The notes under the pieces are model-generated. The model saw nothing but the letters and a program-made list of their open reading frames with translations, had not been told where the DNA came from and did no database searches. From the NCBI GenBank assembly GCA_002328185.1, contig DCWQ01000003.1, positions 1 to 50,732 on the forward strand: a stretch of DNA of 50,732 nt, written 5' to 3'. How positions within the stretch are numbered: position 1 is the first letter of the stretch; the number at the start of each line of letters is the position of its first letter. Shown here piece by piece: positions 16,731 through 25,049 of this stretch. The stretch comes from Dehalococcoidia bacterium UBA2158 (lineage in GTDB: Bacteria > Chloroflexota > Dehalococcoidia > Lucifugimonadales > UBA3495). A program made the translations under genes and the position numbers.

Positions 16731-16782
16731 TCTGAGGAGGCCGGATCAGGTCCGGCCCCAAATCTGGAAAAAGGGAGCAGCA

Positions 16783-17829
16783 ATGCCGAGGAAGCGGACC
16801 ACCGGCGCCCAGGCCAGCGGCGACTGCGCCATCGCAACACGTTCCAAGACCAAACTCCCCAAAGGGCTCGAAACCGCCGATCTGGTGGACTATTACACCA
16901 GACTGGTCCAGGCACGGACTCTGGACGAGCGCATCTGGGCGCTGAACCGCCAGGGTAAGGTGCCCATCGCAGCCTCGAGCCAGGGCCATGAAGCCGCCCA
17001 ATTGGGCAGTCTGCTGGCCGCTGAGAAAGACGGCGACTGTTTCCTCTTTCCCTACTACCGTGACCTGGCCCTCAAGGTCGCCGCAGGGCTAACCCCGGTC
17101 CAGGTGATGATGTCATTCATGGGCAAGGCCGGCGACCCCTACAGCAACGGACGTCAGTTCCCTCTACAGGGAGCGGACCTGCCCCATAAGATCATCCAGA
17201 TTTCCAACGTGGTGGCCGCTGGACTGACCCAGTCGGTAGGCTACGCTTTAGGTTCCCGCATGTCGGGTGGAGAAACGGTCGTCTTCGTCTATTTCGGCGA
17301 CGGCGCCACCAGCCAGGGCGAGACCCACGAGGCCATGAACTTCGCGTCCATCCACAAATTGCCGGTGATCTTCATCTGTGAGAACAACCGGTACGCCATC
17401 TCGACGCCCCAAACGAGTCAGATGGGCGTTGAAGAAGTGGCCACCAGGTCCGCCGCTTACGGCATGCCCGGCTTCACCGTCGACGGCATGGACCTGATGT
17501 CGTGCTACGAGGCCACCAGAGAAGCCATCACCCACGCCCGGGCCCAGGGTCCGGTGCTCTTGGAGATGATGGTGGAGCGCTTCATGTCCCACACCACCGA
17601 CGACGACGACCGCCGCTACCGGCCCGAGGGCGAGGTTGAAAGAGCTCGAGAAAGAGATCCAGTTATTACTCTGGCGCAGATGCTCATAGATGAAAAGATA
17701 CTGACCCAAAAACAGGTGGATGCCATCGCCGCCGAGGCTCTCAGAGCTACGGACGAAGCCACCGACATCGCCGACTCATCAAGCCCGCCCGACGCATCGG
17801 TACTCCATGAATCGGTATATGGACCCTAA
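16783..17829 (+). CDS. 2-oxoacid dehydrogenase E1 component, alpha subunit
   Basis: 348 aa thiamine-diphosphate enzyme subunit that, with the beta subunit, decarboxylates pyruvate or branched-chain 2-oxoacids and passes the acyl group to lipoyl-E2. SSQGHEAAQLG is at 65-75. The ThDP/Mg motif starts at GDGATSQGE (172-180) and ends at ENN (200-202). FLFPYYRDLALKVAAG fits the branched-chain-type subfamily, but pyruvate cannot be excluded. An in-frame start 174 nt upstream is ignored because GGGAG at 16773-16777 precedes ATG 16783 and the region before it is promoter. First gene of the E1alpha-E1beta-E2(-lipB) run. Confidence 0.92.
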   Translation: MPRKRTTGAQASGDCAIATRSKTKLPKGLETADLVDYYTRLVQARTLDERIWALNRQGKVPIAASSQGHEAAQLGSLLAAEKDGDCFLFPYYRDLALKVAAGLTPVQVMMSFMGKAGDPYSNGRQFPLQGADLPHKIIQISNVVAAGLTQSVGYALGSRMSGGETVVFVYFGDGATSQGETHEAMNFASIHKLPVIFICENNRYAISTPQTSQMGVEEVATRSAAYGMPGFTVDGMDLMSCYEATREAITHARAQGPVLLEMMVERFMSHTTDDDDRRYRPEGEVERARERDPVITLAQMLIDEKILTQKQVDAIAAEALRATDEATDIADSSSPPDASVLHESVYGP

Positions 17830-17857
17830 AGCCCGTTAGGTTTTCACAGGAGTAATC

Positions 17858-18841
17858 TTGGCTGTTAAGAGCGTAATTGAAGCCGTCAGGGAAGCCATCA
17901 CCGAAGAGATGGCGCGCGACCCAAAGGTCTTTGTCATGGGCGAAGACGTGGGCATCCGCGGCGGTGTGTTCCTGGCCACCCAGGGTCTGGCCAAGGAGTT
18001 CGGCAACGATCGAATCATCGACGCGCCACTGGCCGAGGCCTCCATCATGGGCATTGCTCTGGGCGCCGCGTTCCAAGGCATGCGCCCAATTCCCGAAGTC
18101 CAGTTCTCAGACTTCGTCTGGCCTTCCATAAACCAATTGATCGGCGAGGCGGCCCGGACTTGCTACGGCACCAACGGCGCAGTACAGGTGCCGATGGTCA
18201 TCCGCATGCCCTACGGCGGCGGTATCCGGGGCGGCCTGTTCCACTCCCAAAACGTGGAGACCCACTTTTTCCACACTCCTGGCCTGAAAGTAGTGGCCCC
18301 CAGCACACCCTACGATGCCAAAGGGCTTTTGAAATCGGCCATCCGCGACAACAACCCGGTGGTGTTCCTGGAGCACAAGAAGACCTACCGGCTGGTGCGG
18401 GGCGAGGTGCCCTACGAGGAATACACCCTTCCCATCGGGAAAGCCGACGTCAAACGAGTGGGCGGCAACATCACATTGGTTTCCTACGGCCTGACCCTCC
18501 ACTATTGCCTCGAAGCCGCCGAAGAACTGGCCGGCGAGGGCGTTGACGTGGAGGTTGTAGACCTGCGAACGTTGACCCCTCTGGACACCGAGACCATTCT
18601 CGAATCGGTCAAGAAGACGGGCAAGCTGACCATCGTTCACGAAGACAATATCACCGGCGGAGTGGGTGCTGAGATCGCGGCTTTGGCGGCCGATCAGGCC
18701 TTTGAATACCTGGACGGACCGGTCACCCGGATCTGCGGGCCTGACGTCCCAACCATGCCCTTCGCCCAAACTCTGGAAGACGCGTATATGCCCACTGCTG
18801 ATAAGATCGCGGACGGCCTTCGCAAACTGGCCGCCTACTAA
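17858..18841 (+). CDS. 2-oxoacid dehydrogenase E1 component, beta subunit
   Basis: 327 aa, transketolase-like pyrimidine-binding plus C-terminal domain. GEDVG is at 28-32, LAEASIMGIALG carries the ThDP-activating Glu60, and MPYGGGIRGGLFHSQ and PSTPYDAKGLL are family blocks. Translation starts at TTG 17858, preceded by AGGAGT at 17848-17853. It forms an alpha2-beta2 E1 with the preceding gene (28-nt gap). The C-terminal domain from about residue 200 (VTLVSYG-like NITLVSYG) contacts E2. Confidence 0.93.
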   Translation: MAVKSVIEAVREAITEEMARDPKVFVMGEDVGIRGGVFLATQGLAKEFGNDRIIDAPLAEASIMGIALGAAFQGMRPIPEVQFSDFVWPSINQLIGEAARTCYGTNGAVQVPMVIRMPYGGGIRGGLFHSQNVETHFFHTPGLKVVAPSTPYDAKGLLKSAIRDNNPVVFLEHKKTYRLVRGEVPYEEYTLPIGKADVKRVGGNITLVSYGLTLHYCLEAAEELAGEGVDVEVVDLRTLTPLDTETILESVKKTGKLTIVHEDNITGGVGAEIAALAADQAFEYLDGPVTRICGPDVPTMPFAQTLEDAYMPTADKIADGLRKLAAY

Positions 18842-18858
18842 GTGATTGGTACGAACTC

Positions 18859-20223
18859 ATGTCAGTAACAATAGAACTGCCCCACGTTGGCGAATCGGTG
18901 GTCGAAGGGACCATCGGCAAGTGGCTCAAGAAACCGGGCGAAACCATCAAACGCTACGAGCCCTTGGTTGAGATAATCACCGACAAAGTGACCATGGAGG
19001 TACCCTCGCCGGTCGAGGGCTCCTTGGTCAAGCTGCTGGCCGAGGAAGGCGAGACCCTGCTCATGGGCGCGCCCATCGCCGAGGTTGCCACCGCTGATAG
19101 CCCCGAGGGCGCCGAGCCGGAAACCGCCTCCATCGAGGTGGAAACCGCGGCCCCGGACTCTCCGGGAACCACCGGCCAACTCTTGCGGGACGTAACCCCA
19201 GTGGGACCCACCGGCGGCGCAGTTGTAGAAAACCTGGAGCCCGCCGGAACTTCGGCAACCGCTCCAGAGCCCCGGCTTGCTCCGGCAGCGCCCGTGCCTA
19301 CGGTAACCTCGGCTGCGCCTGCGACGCCATCCGGCCAGACACGTCTTTCGCCGGCGGTGCGCCGGTTGGCCCAGGAATATTCGGTAGACGTGTCCCGCAT
19401 CCAAGGCACAGGAATGGGTGGCCGCGTCACCAGGGAAGACATACTGAACTTCGTGGAGAGCGGCGCAGCATCTGCTCCCGCCGCTGTCCCTGCCCGCCAA
19501 CTGCACGGTGAGACCTCAGCCGATGGTCAAGAGACCCACCTCACAGTGACCCCGGTGCGCCGTATGATCGCCGAAGCCATGGTCCGCAGCGTTACCGAGA
19601 TACCCAGCGCCTGGAGCACGGTGGAAGTGGACGTGTCCGGGCTGGTCGCCCTCCGCGCATCGGTCCGGGGCGAGTTCGAGCAGAAGCAGGGCAGATCTCT
19701 GACCTTTTTGCCCTTCATAATGAAAGCAGTGGTCGAGGCCCTGAAAGAGGTCCCCACCATGAACGCAACCTGGGGCGGCGACAAGATCATCGTCAAGAAC
19801 AACGTGAACCTGGGGCTAGCGGTGGCTGCGCCCGACGGACTGATCGTCCCCGTGCTGCACAACGCCGACCAACTCAGCATCGCCGGGCTGGCCGCGGGCG
19901 CCAATGACCTGGCAGAACGGGCCAGGACCAAGAAGCTGACCCTAACCGACGTCCAGGGCGGCACCTTCACTCTGAACAACACCGGTGCATTGGGTTCCTA
20001 CGTCTCTGGGCCCATCATTAACCATCCTGAGGCCGCCATCATGACCTTCGAGACCATCCAGAAGCGGGCCGTAGTCATAGACGACGCAATAGCTATCCGG
20101 TCGATGATGAACATCTGCCTGTGTTTCGACCACCGCATCAACGACGGCGCCGAGGCCAGCGGGTTCCTGTCAGCGGTGAAGAACAAGCTGCAAGCCATGG
20201 TCCCCGGCATGTCCATCTATTAG
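18859..20223 (+). CDS. Dihydrolipoamide acyltransferase (E2) of 2-oxoacid dehydrogenase
   Basis: 454 aa. An N-terminal lipoyl domain (1-78) has the lipoylated Lys43 in TDKVTMEVPSP. A Pro/Ala-rich swinging linker follows, then the peripheral subunit-binding domain (about 161-199, LSPAVRRLAQEY...GRVTREDIL). The catalytic acyltransferase domain (about 225-454) has the active-site motif DHRINDG at 424-430, His425 and Asp429. It takes the acyl group from E1 and passes it to CoA. Only 17 nt separate it from E1beta. Its RBS is weak, so coupling is possible. E3 (dihydrolipoamide dehydrogenase) is not in the window and must be supplied elsewhere. Confidence 0.93.
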   Translation: MSVTIELPHVGESVVEGTIGKWLKKPGETIKRYEPLVEIITDKVTMEVPSPVEGSLVKLLAEEGETLLMGAPIAEVATADSPEGAEPETASIEVETAAPDSPGTTGQLLRDVTPVGPTGGAVVENLEPAGTSATAPEPRLAPAAPVPTVTSAAPATPSGQTRLSPAVRRLAQEYSVDVSRIQGTGMGGRVTREDILNFVESGAASAPAAVPARQLHGETSADGQETHLTVTPVRRMIAEAMVRSVTEIPSAWSTVEVDVSGLVALRASVRGEFEQKQGRSLTFLPFIMKAVVEALKEVPTMNATWGGDKIIVKNNVNLGLAVAAPDGLIVPVLHNADQLSIAGLAAGANDLAERARTKKLTLTDVQGGTFTLNNTGALGSYVSGPIINHPEAAIMTFETIQKRAVVIDDAIAIRSMMNICLCFDHRINDGAEASGFLSAVKNKLQAMVPGMSIY

Positions 20224-20263
20224 GCTGCCACTACCAAATTCCGGAAATAGCAGCCAAAACAAT

Positions 20264-20335
20264 CCGCTCATCCTGAGCCTGTCGAAGGGCCCCGTTTCGG
20301 CGCAGCCATGGTTCGACGAACCTCACCACGAACGG
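20264..20335. repeat. Inverted pair of the dispersed repeat (MITE-like)
   Basis: A copy with the core CTCATCCTGAGCCTGTCGAA lies at 20264-20288. A diverged inverted copy, GGTTCGACGAACCTCACCAC then GAACGG, is at 20310-20335. Together they could fold into a long stem. It lies between the E2 gene and lipB and separates two genes of the same functional cluster; no ORF is inside. Confidence 0.62.
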
Positions 20336-20390
20336 TCGAAAGTACCAGACGGTTGTTAACGCGCATGATTGACAGGAAACTCTAACCACC

Positions 20391-21059
20391 ATGCCTCACC
20401 CAAACCTCTGCCGCGCCGTCTGGCTCGGCGACATGGACTACCTGGAAGCCCGCGACCTGCAACTGTCGCTGGTGGAGAAGGTCCACTCGGGCCAAGAACC
20501 CAACACCATGCTCATGTTGGAGCACTCCCACGTCTACACCAAGGGCCGACTGAGTAAAGAGTCGGACGTGCTGTTACCCGAAGAAGAGCTGGCGGCCAAG
20601 GGCATCAACATCTACGAGACCGACAGGGGCGGCCAGGTGACCTACCACGGGCCGGGGCAGTTGGTCGTCTACCCCATAGTGAACTTGAGGGGCTGGGGCG
20701 GGCCGGTGAAATACGTCCGGGCCCTGGAGCAGGTGGTCATCGCCACCCTGGCTGAGATGGGCATCACTGCCAACTGCGAGTCCGGCAGCACCGGCGTCTG
20801 GACGGACCAGGGCAAGATCGCCGCCATCGGGGTCAAGATCAGCCGGGGCATAGCCTTCCACGGCCTCGCCCTAAACGTAAACACAGACCTCGCCTACTAC
20901 CAGAACATCATCCCCTGCGGCATCGCCGACCGGCCCGTGACATGCATGGCAGCCATATTGGGCCAGCCGGTAGACATGAAGTTGGTGCGCTACGGGCTGG
21001 TCTATCAGTTCGGGCGCGAGTTTGGATGGCGGATGGAGGATGGGGTATTGGCCAAATAG
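20391..21059 (+). CDS. lipB: Lipoyl(octanoyl) transferase LipB
   Basis: 222 aa. LipB moves octanoate from acyl carrier protein to the lipoyl-domain Lys of E2 or GcvH, the step before sulfur insertion by LipA. The motif RGGQVTYHGPGQ is at 79-90. The catalytic Lys149 is in IAAIGVKISRGIAFHG, and the catalytic Cys176 in IIPCGIADRPVT. Cytosolic. The start ATG 20391 has AGGAA about 12 nt upstream. Its place right after E1-E2 suggests it serves lipoylation of that E2. LipA is not in the window. Confidence 0.95.
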   Translation: MPHPNLCRAVWLGDMDYLEARDLQLSLVEKVHSGQEPNTMLMLEHSHVYTKGRLSKESDVLLPEEELAAKGINIYETDRGGQVTYHGPGQLVVYPIVNLRGWGGPVKYVRALEQVVIATLAEMGITANCESGSTGVWTDQGKIAAIGVKISRGIAFHGLALNVNTDLAYYQNIIPCGIADRPVTCMAAILGQPVDMKLVRYGLVYQFGREFGWRMEDGVLAK

Positions 21060-21101
21060 AGCTTCCAATTTCGGATCGGACTCACATTCGCCCGATGTCA
21101 C

Positions 21102-21177
21102 CTTGAGTGAAGCGAAGGGTCTGCCAAGTTCATGATTAGCAGGTTCTTCGTCGGCCTGCGGCGCTTGTCAGAATGAC
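21102..21177. repeat. Second-type dispersed repeat, copy 2
   Basis: CTTGAGTGAAGCGAAGGGTC, then TGCC, a variable middle, GGTTCTTCGTCGGCC and TTGTCAGAATGAC. It shares the ordered blocks GAAGGGTCTGCC / TTCTTCGTCGGCC / TCAGAATGAC with 12104-12162. Confidence 0.62.
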
Positions 21178-21513
21178 ATTGCAGGGGGGTGTTCGCTTTC
21201 TGTGGCGGGCAGTTGAAAACCCTAAGCCACCGCTCTCCACCCCGCTGAAACAAGGTAATGATCGAGGGCAGCAGCGCTACCAGAAGAACGATCGTGAGGA
21301 CCAGCGCAGACATCATAATGAGCTTGGGCCTGGCTTTCCCGAGTTCGACTATCGCTGATTGAAAATAATCCAAGGCCCTGACGATACAACGTCTCCGGCT
21401 GGCCCAGTGAGTGGGTAATCTATTAACTCAAGCATGGTACGGCAAAGGGCAATTTCGCTTCAAATAGAAATTTGTTAATGTTTCCTGCAAATATAGCCAT
21501 AAAATTTTCTTCT

Positions 21514-21542
21514 TTGACACCCACAACCCCCGTTGCTACACT
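21514..21542 (+). promoter_or_regulatory. Promoter of the aminotransferase gene
   Basis: Perfect -35 TTGACA (21514-21519), 17-nt spacer, -10 TACACT (21537-21542, 4 of 6). The predicted start near 21549 gives a leader of about 32 nt with CGGAGGT at 21568-21574 before the ATG. Confidence 0.62.
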
Positions 21543-21580
21543 CGCCTGGATTGGGTCTCGAAGCTATCGGAGGTACATGC

Positions 21581-22765
21581 ATGGCAGTGTCGCAGAAGGT
21601 CCGGCGATTCATGGAAGAGGGTGGCTGGATCCGGCGCGTCTTTGAAGAGGGGATGGCGCTGAAGGTCCAGATCGGGGCCGAAAATGTGTTCGATATGTCC
21701 CTCGGCAACCCTGTGATGGAGCCTCCTCAGGAGTTCCACGACGAACTGCGGCGCCTGGCCAACGCCCCGCTTTCGGGGATGCACCGCTACATGCCCAACC
21801 CCGGCTACATGGAGACCCGCCAGGCCGTGGCCGACGCCCTGAAAGAAGAGACCGGCCTGGACTTCTCCGGCAGCGGCGTGATCATGACCTGCGGGGCCGC
21901 CGCGGCCGCTAACGTCGTCCTCAAGACGATCTTGAACGAGGGCGACGAAGTGATCATCCTCTCGCCCTACTTCTGGGAATACCTCTATTACATCGACAAC
22001 CACGGCGGCGTTGCCGTGGTGGCAGCCTGCGACGACCAATTCCAGCCCGACCTGACTGCGATTGAAGCTGCCATGACCGCCAAAACGCGCGCCATCATGA
22101 TCAACTCACCAAACAACCCCTCCGGCGCCGTCTATTCCGTGGAGAGCATCAAGGGACTGGCAGCATTGCTGGAGCGGAAGCAGACGGAGCACGGCACCGA
22201 GATCTTTTTGATCAGCGACGAGCCATACCGGCGCATCATCTTCGACGGCATGACTTTCCCGCAGGTGCTGCCCCATTACGACAACAGTGTGGTGGTCACC
22301 TCCCACGCCAAGGACTTGGCCCTGCCGGGGGAGCGCATCGGCTATATCGCAGTGAACCCAAACTACTCCGGCAAAGAGGAACTCGCTGGCGGGCTCTCTT
22401 TCTGCAACCGCACGCTGGGCTTCGTCAATGCGCCGGCCCTGATGCAGCACATCGTCCGCAACCTGCAAGGCGTGAGCGTAGACCCAGGGTATTACGAGAA
22501 GAAACGCGACTATCTCTGCCAGCACTTGGGGGAGTTGGGCTACGACGTGGTGCGGCCCCAGGGGGCTTTCTACCTGTACCCCAAGGCGCCCATCGAAGAT
22601 GACGTGGTTTTCTGCCGGACCCTGCTCAACAGCAACGTTCTAGTTGTGCCTGGCCGGGGCTTCGGCACGCCGGGCTACTTCCGCATCTCTTACTGCGTTG
22701 AGGACCGGGTATTGGAAGGGGCCGTCGAGGGCTTCGCCCAGGCCATGGCGGCACCACAGTGCTAG
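21581..22765 (+). CDS. Pyridoxal-phosphate-dependent aminotransferase, class I/II
   Basis: 394 aa fold-type I aminotransferase related to aspartate aminotransferases. NNPSG is at 178-182, SDEPYR at 212-217, and the Schiff-base Lys244 is in SHAKDLALPGERIGY. The C-terminal FRISYCVED carries the carboxylate-binding Arg. The RBS CGGAGGT and the promoter at 21514-21542 support ATG 21581 rather than an ATG 48 nt upstream. Cytosolic. The amino donor and acceptor are not determined. It is convergent with the MFS gene, with only 3 nt between the stops. Confidence 0.92.
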   Translation: MAVSQKVRRFMEEGGWIRRVFEEGMALKVQIGAENVFDMSLGNPVMEPPQEFHDELRRLANAPLSGMHRYMPNPGYMETRQAVADALKEETGLDFSGSGVIMTCGAAAAANVVLKTILNEGDEVIILSPYFWEYLYYIDNHGGVAVVAACDDQFQPDLTAIEAAMTAKTRAIMINSPNNPSGAVYSVESIKGLAALLERKQTEHGTEIFLISDEPYRRIIFDGMTFPQVLPHYDNSVVVTSHAKDLALPGERIGYIAVNPNYSGKEELAGGLSFCNRTLGFVNAPALMQHIVRNLQGVSVDPGYYEKKRDYLCQHLGELGYDVVRPQGAFYLYPKAPIEDDVVFCRTLLNSNVLVVPGRGFGTPGYFRISYCVEDRVLEGAVEGFAQAMAAPQC

Positions 22766-22768
22766 GCT

Positions 22769-24124
22769 TTATTCGAGGTGGGCTTGCTCACGGTAAGCCC
22801 GCACCCTTGCCGGTGTTCTTGGGTTAGGTATCACCCAATAGAAGATGGCCGCCAGGCCGTAGATTATGACGAGTGGTACCAGTGCCCATTTGAAGCTGTC
22901 CGTATGGTCGAAGATCACTCCCATCCACACCGGCGTGCTCATTGACATGAACTGATCGGGCAGATGCTGCCAACCCCGTAGTGTCGCGTAACTGCGCCGG
23001 CCGAAGTAGTCCCCCATGATCGCCCAGGCCAGGGGGTTGGCCGTCTCCGAGAATGCCAGTAGGACCACGAACGCCACGACTTGCCAGATGTTGCCTGAAC
23101 CGTTCACCAAAGACAGCATGGACAGCGCCCCGCCGATCATGCAGATGGAGCTCAATTTCTTCTTGGACCACCGGTCTCCCAGCCAACCGATGATGGGGAT
23201 CATCAACAACAGACTGAAGGACATCACGCCGATAAAGGCCACGGCGATAGGTTGAGCGTCGTCTTCGGTGCGCCCCGATCCCATCAGGAACCAGACGACC
23301 ACTGGCACCATCAAGAACGTTATTCCGGAGTGCACCGTATTCCGCATCCCGACAGCAAGAACGAATATCCAGAATGTGGGGGTCTTCATGGCTTCGGGGG
23401 CGGTGAAATCCGGCTCTCCCTCATGGAGTATGGCGGCCCCGTGCCTCTCCATCTCTGGATTTTCTCCCGCCAGCGAGGCCGAGGACCCGATGTCGACCTC
23501 GTTCTCCGGAATGGGGTCTCCGTCCGGCCTCAACCCCATGCTCTCGGGGTCACGGCGGATCAAGAATGACATCGGGATGACCACGACCAAGATAACTACA
23601 CCCGAGATGAAAGCCGCCGGACGCCAGCCGACTCCAAGCACCAAGAACCCCATAAGTGGAGCGATGAGTGTCCCACCGATGGCTGTGCCCGTGCCTGCGA
23701 TTCCCATGGCCAAGCCCCGGTGCCGCCGAAACCACTGATTGATGGCGGGCATGGTGGCGTTGTTGTACCCCGCCCGAAACCCCAACGAAAGGAGGCCCAC
23801 AAATACGAATACAAAATAAAGATAGTTCTGAGTAAAAGAGAGCAGGATAAACCCAAGTCCGGAGGTTACACCCCCGAACATCAGGATGGTCCGAGGACCG
23901 AAACGGTCGGTCGCCCAACCCATCAACGGGCCCTGGAGCCCACCCTCCATACGGCCCAACATCTCGGCGGTGGCAATAGCTGCTAGGCCAATGCCCAATT
24001 CATTCTTGAGGGGAATGAGATAAGAGGTGAAACCCTTGTTGAAAGTGCCGTGCTTAAGGGAGTCCACGCTGGCGGACATGATCGCGATCCACCAGCCGTA
24101 GAACATGTTGCCGGGCAACCGCAT
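22769..24124 (-). CDS. MFS transporter (OFA/monocarboxylate-like)
   Basis: About 451 aa from ATG 24124; an open frame extends 180 nt further, but its product is Pro-rich and unlike the family. About 12 membrane segments are visible. The first is FYGWWIAIMSASVD. The loop 2-3 motif is GWATDRFGPRTILMFGG, and a second copy GWLGDRWSKKKLSSICMIGG is in the C-half. A cytoplasmic loop of about 60 residues, rich in Glu and Pro, joins the halves. Such proteins carry organic acids across the inner membrane. RBS is weak, so the start is uncertain. The frameshifted cupin gene lies upstream on the same strand. Confidence 0.85.
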   Translation of the reverse strand: MRLPGNMFYGWWIAIMSASVDSLKHGTFNKGFTSYLIPLKNELGIGLAAIATAEMLGRMEGGLQGPLMGWATDRFGPRTILMFGGVTSGLGFILLSFTQNYLYFVFVFVGLLSLGFRAGYNNATMPAINQWFRRHRGLAMGIAGTGTAIGGTLIAPLMGFLVLGVGWRPAAFISGVVILVVVIPMSFLIRRDPESMGLRPDGDPIPENEVDIGSSASLAGENPEMERHGAAILHEGEPDFTAPEAMKTPTFWIFVLAVGMRNTVHSGITFLMVPVVVWFLMGSGRTEDDAQPIAVAFIGVMSFSLLLMIPIIGWLGDRWSKKKLSSICMIGGALSMLSLVNGSGNIWQVVAFVVLLAFSETANPLAWAIMGDYFGRRSYATLRGWQHLPDQFMSMSTPVWMGVIFDHTDSFKWALVPLVIIYGLAAIFYWVIPNPRTPARVRAYREQAHLE

Positions 24125-24290
24125 CTTCTGTGAGATTCTTTCTTTGATCAAATCGGAAGGGTCACTTGGGTCTGAAACGGCCGGTGGCCGCGTGATCGCC
24201 GGGTATGGGTGCGTAGTGCAGGCCGGGTCTAGTATACAACCTGTTTTGGCCTCCAGACCCTGTTCAACCGCGTTACCCACCCCAAACGCA

Positions 24291-24320
24291 ACCGGCCCAG
24301 CCACTATTGGCTGGGCCGGT
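24291..24320. terminator. Strong 12-bp hairpin between cupin and MFS genes
   Basis: ACCGGCCCAGCC (24291-24302) pairs perfectly with GGCTGGGCCGGT (24309-24320) around a 6-nt loop ACTATT. No good T-tract follows on either strand, so it is a terminator-like or mRNA-stabilising structure rather than a clear intrinsic terminator. It lies downstream of the cupin pseudogene and upstream of the MFS start. Confidence 0.55.
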
Positions 24321-24345
24321 GATGGGCGCGTTAGGTGGCTGAGAG

Positions 24346-24734
24346 CTAGAGGTTTACTACGATGTTGTCCGGGCCGCGCGAAAGGATGACTTCAGCAATC
24401 TCGTCATAGTTATTACCTTCGATGTGATTAAAGTTGGCCGGCACGAACAGGAAATCTCCGGGCCCAGCTTCGATGTACTCTTTATAATCTTCACCGAAGT
24501 ACACACCGATGCGTCCCTTGATCACGTAGGCAGCGGTTTCTGCTTCGCCGTGATGGTGGGCGGTCCCATGGTGTTGGCGGCGGCTTCCACCTTGCCAAGC
24601 CAGATCTTCGATGCGCCAGCGGTGTTGCCGTCGATTCCGGGGCTGCGAATCATTCCCGGAGTTTGGGCAGTGGTCTCAGGTGACGTTGTGCCGTGGACAA
24701 GCTTCATTTCTCTTCCTGCGATTGAAGTGCTCAT
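24346..24734 (-). pseudogene. Cupin-domain protein, broken by a single-base frameshift
   Basis: From ATG 24734 (GGAGAAG upstream) the first frame reads a cupin N-terminus: SPETTAQTPGMIRSPGIDGN then WLGKVEAAANTMG. It then runs off at a TGA near 24522. A different frame carries the rest: HHHGEAETAAYVIKGRIGVY, YIEAGPGDFLFVP, NFNHIEGNNYDEIAEVILSR and a TAG at 24346-24348. The switch falls at ATGGGACC (plus GGTCCCAT, 24562-24569). One missing G in that run restores a 129-aa cupin with the metal motif HHHGE...H. The protein would resemble small cupins. Consensus error in a G-run is as likely as real decay. Confidence 0.78.
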
Positions 24735-25049
24735 ATCTTCTCCGCATTTCCAAGTAGTTTTTCTGGATGGGCGGGGGCAACGGAGTGGCCGAAAATGATA
24801 CGCCGCTGGAATGGTGAGTACAACTCATCAACCACCTGGTAGAGTTCATCCTCATGATGGCTACGCTTATCCTGCAAAAACAGCCCACTTATCCACATTC
24901 CTGATTCGACCCTCCACGACAGATAATTCAATTCATGGATATGTCATCTCCAGTAAACGCGGCTGCGCCGCCGGACGCTTGATTGGCGTGAGTAACCGTG
25001 TTTTACTGAGGCGAATAGATCGAAACCATTCCGGCACGGGAGAATAACC
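24735..25049. other. 315-nt intergenic region with one DnaA-box-like site
   Basis: Lies between the divergent cupin pseudogene and the MmgE/PrpD gene. It contains TTATCCACA at 24890-24898, identical to the consensus DnaA box, but no second box, so an origin is not supported. A GC-rich stretch at 24952-24976 resembles one at 34260-34282. A possible promoter is at 24978-25006. Short ORFs here lack coding features. Confidence 0.45.
24978..25006 (+). promoter_or_regulatory. Possible promoter of the MmgE/PrpD gene
   Basis: TTGATT (24978-24983), 17-nt spacer, TTTACT (25001-25006). Each box matches 4 of 6 consensus bases. It would start transcription near 25013, just before the RBS GGGAGAA at 25038-25044. 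Confidence 0.38.

Larger units (their letters stand above)
16006..16782. other. 777-nt intergenic region between dnaA and the E1alpha gene
   Basis: Divergent control region. It holds a possible dnaA promoter (16417-16444, minus), an AT-rich block at 16462-16500, a small hairpin GGTCTT/AAGACC at 16240-16254, a good plus-strand promoter at 16604-16632 and a leader hairpin at 16701-16721. Small ORFs on both strands lack an RBS and recognisable composition and I do not call them. No TTATCCACA-type DnaA boxes or tRNA were found by eye. Confidence 0.55.
21060..21580. other. 521-nt intergenic region after lipB
   Basis: Holds the second-type repeat (21102-21177), a short membrane-like ORF on the minus strand (21098-21373, TTG start, no RBS, one predicted helix) that I do not call as a gene, and the promoter of the next gene (21514-21542). 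The segment 21440-21510 is AT-richer than its surroundings. Nothing else recognised. Confidence 0.5.

Noticed and set aside
21098..21373. Small membrane protein gene on the minus strand
   Set aside because: TTG start without RBS, runs through a dispersed repeat, one hydrophobic helix only. At most a remnant of a permease N-terminus.
24890..24898. Origin of replication at a perfect DnaA box
   Set aside because: Only one box; a single 9-mer match is expected by chance at a sizeable rate in 50 kb on two strands.
24676..24931. Short minus-strand ORFs upstream of the cupin gene
   Set aside because: They overlap the cupin start region in other frames and show no family features.
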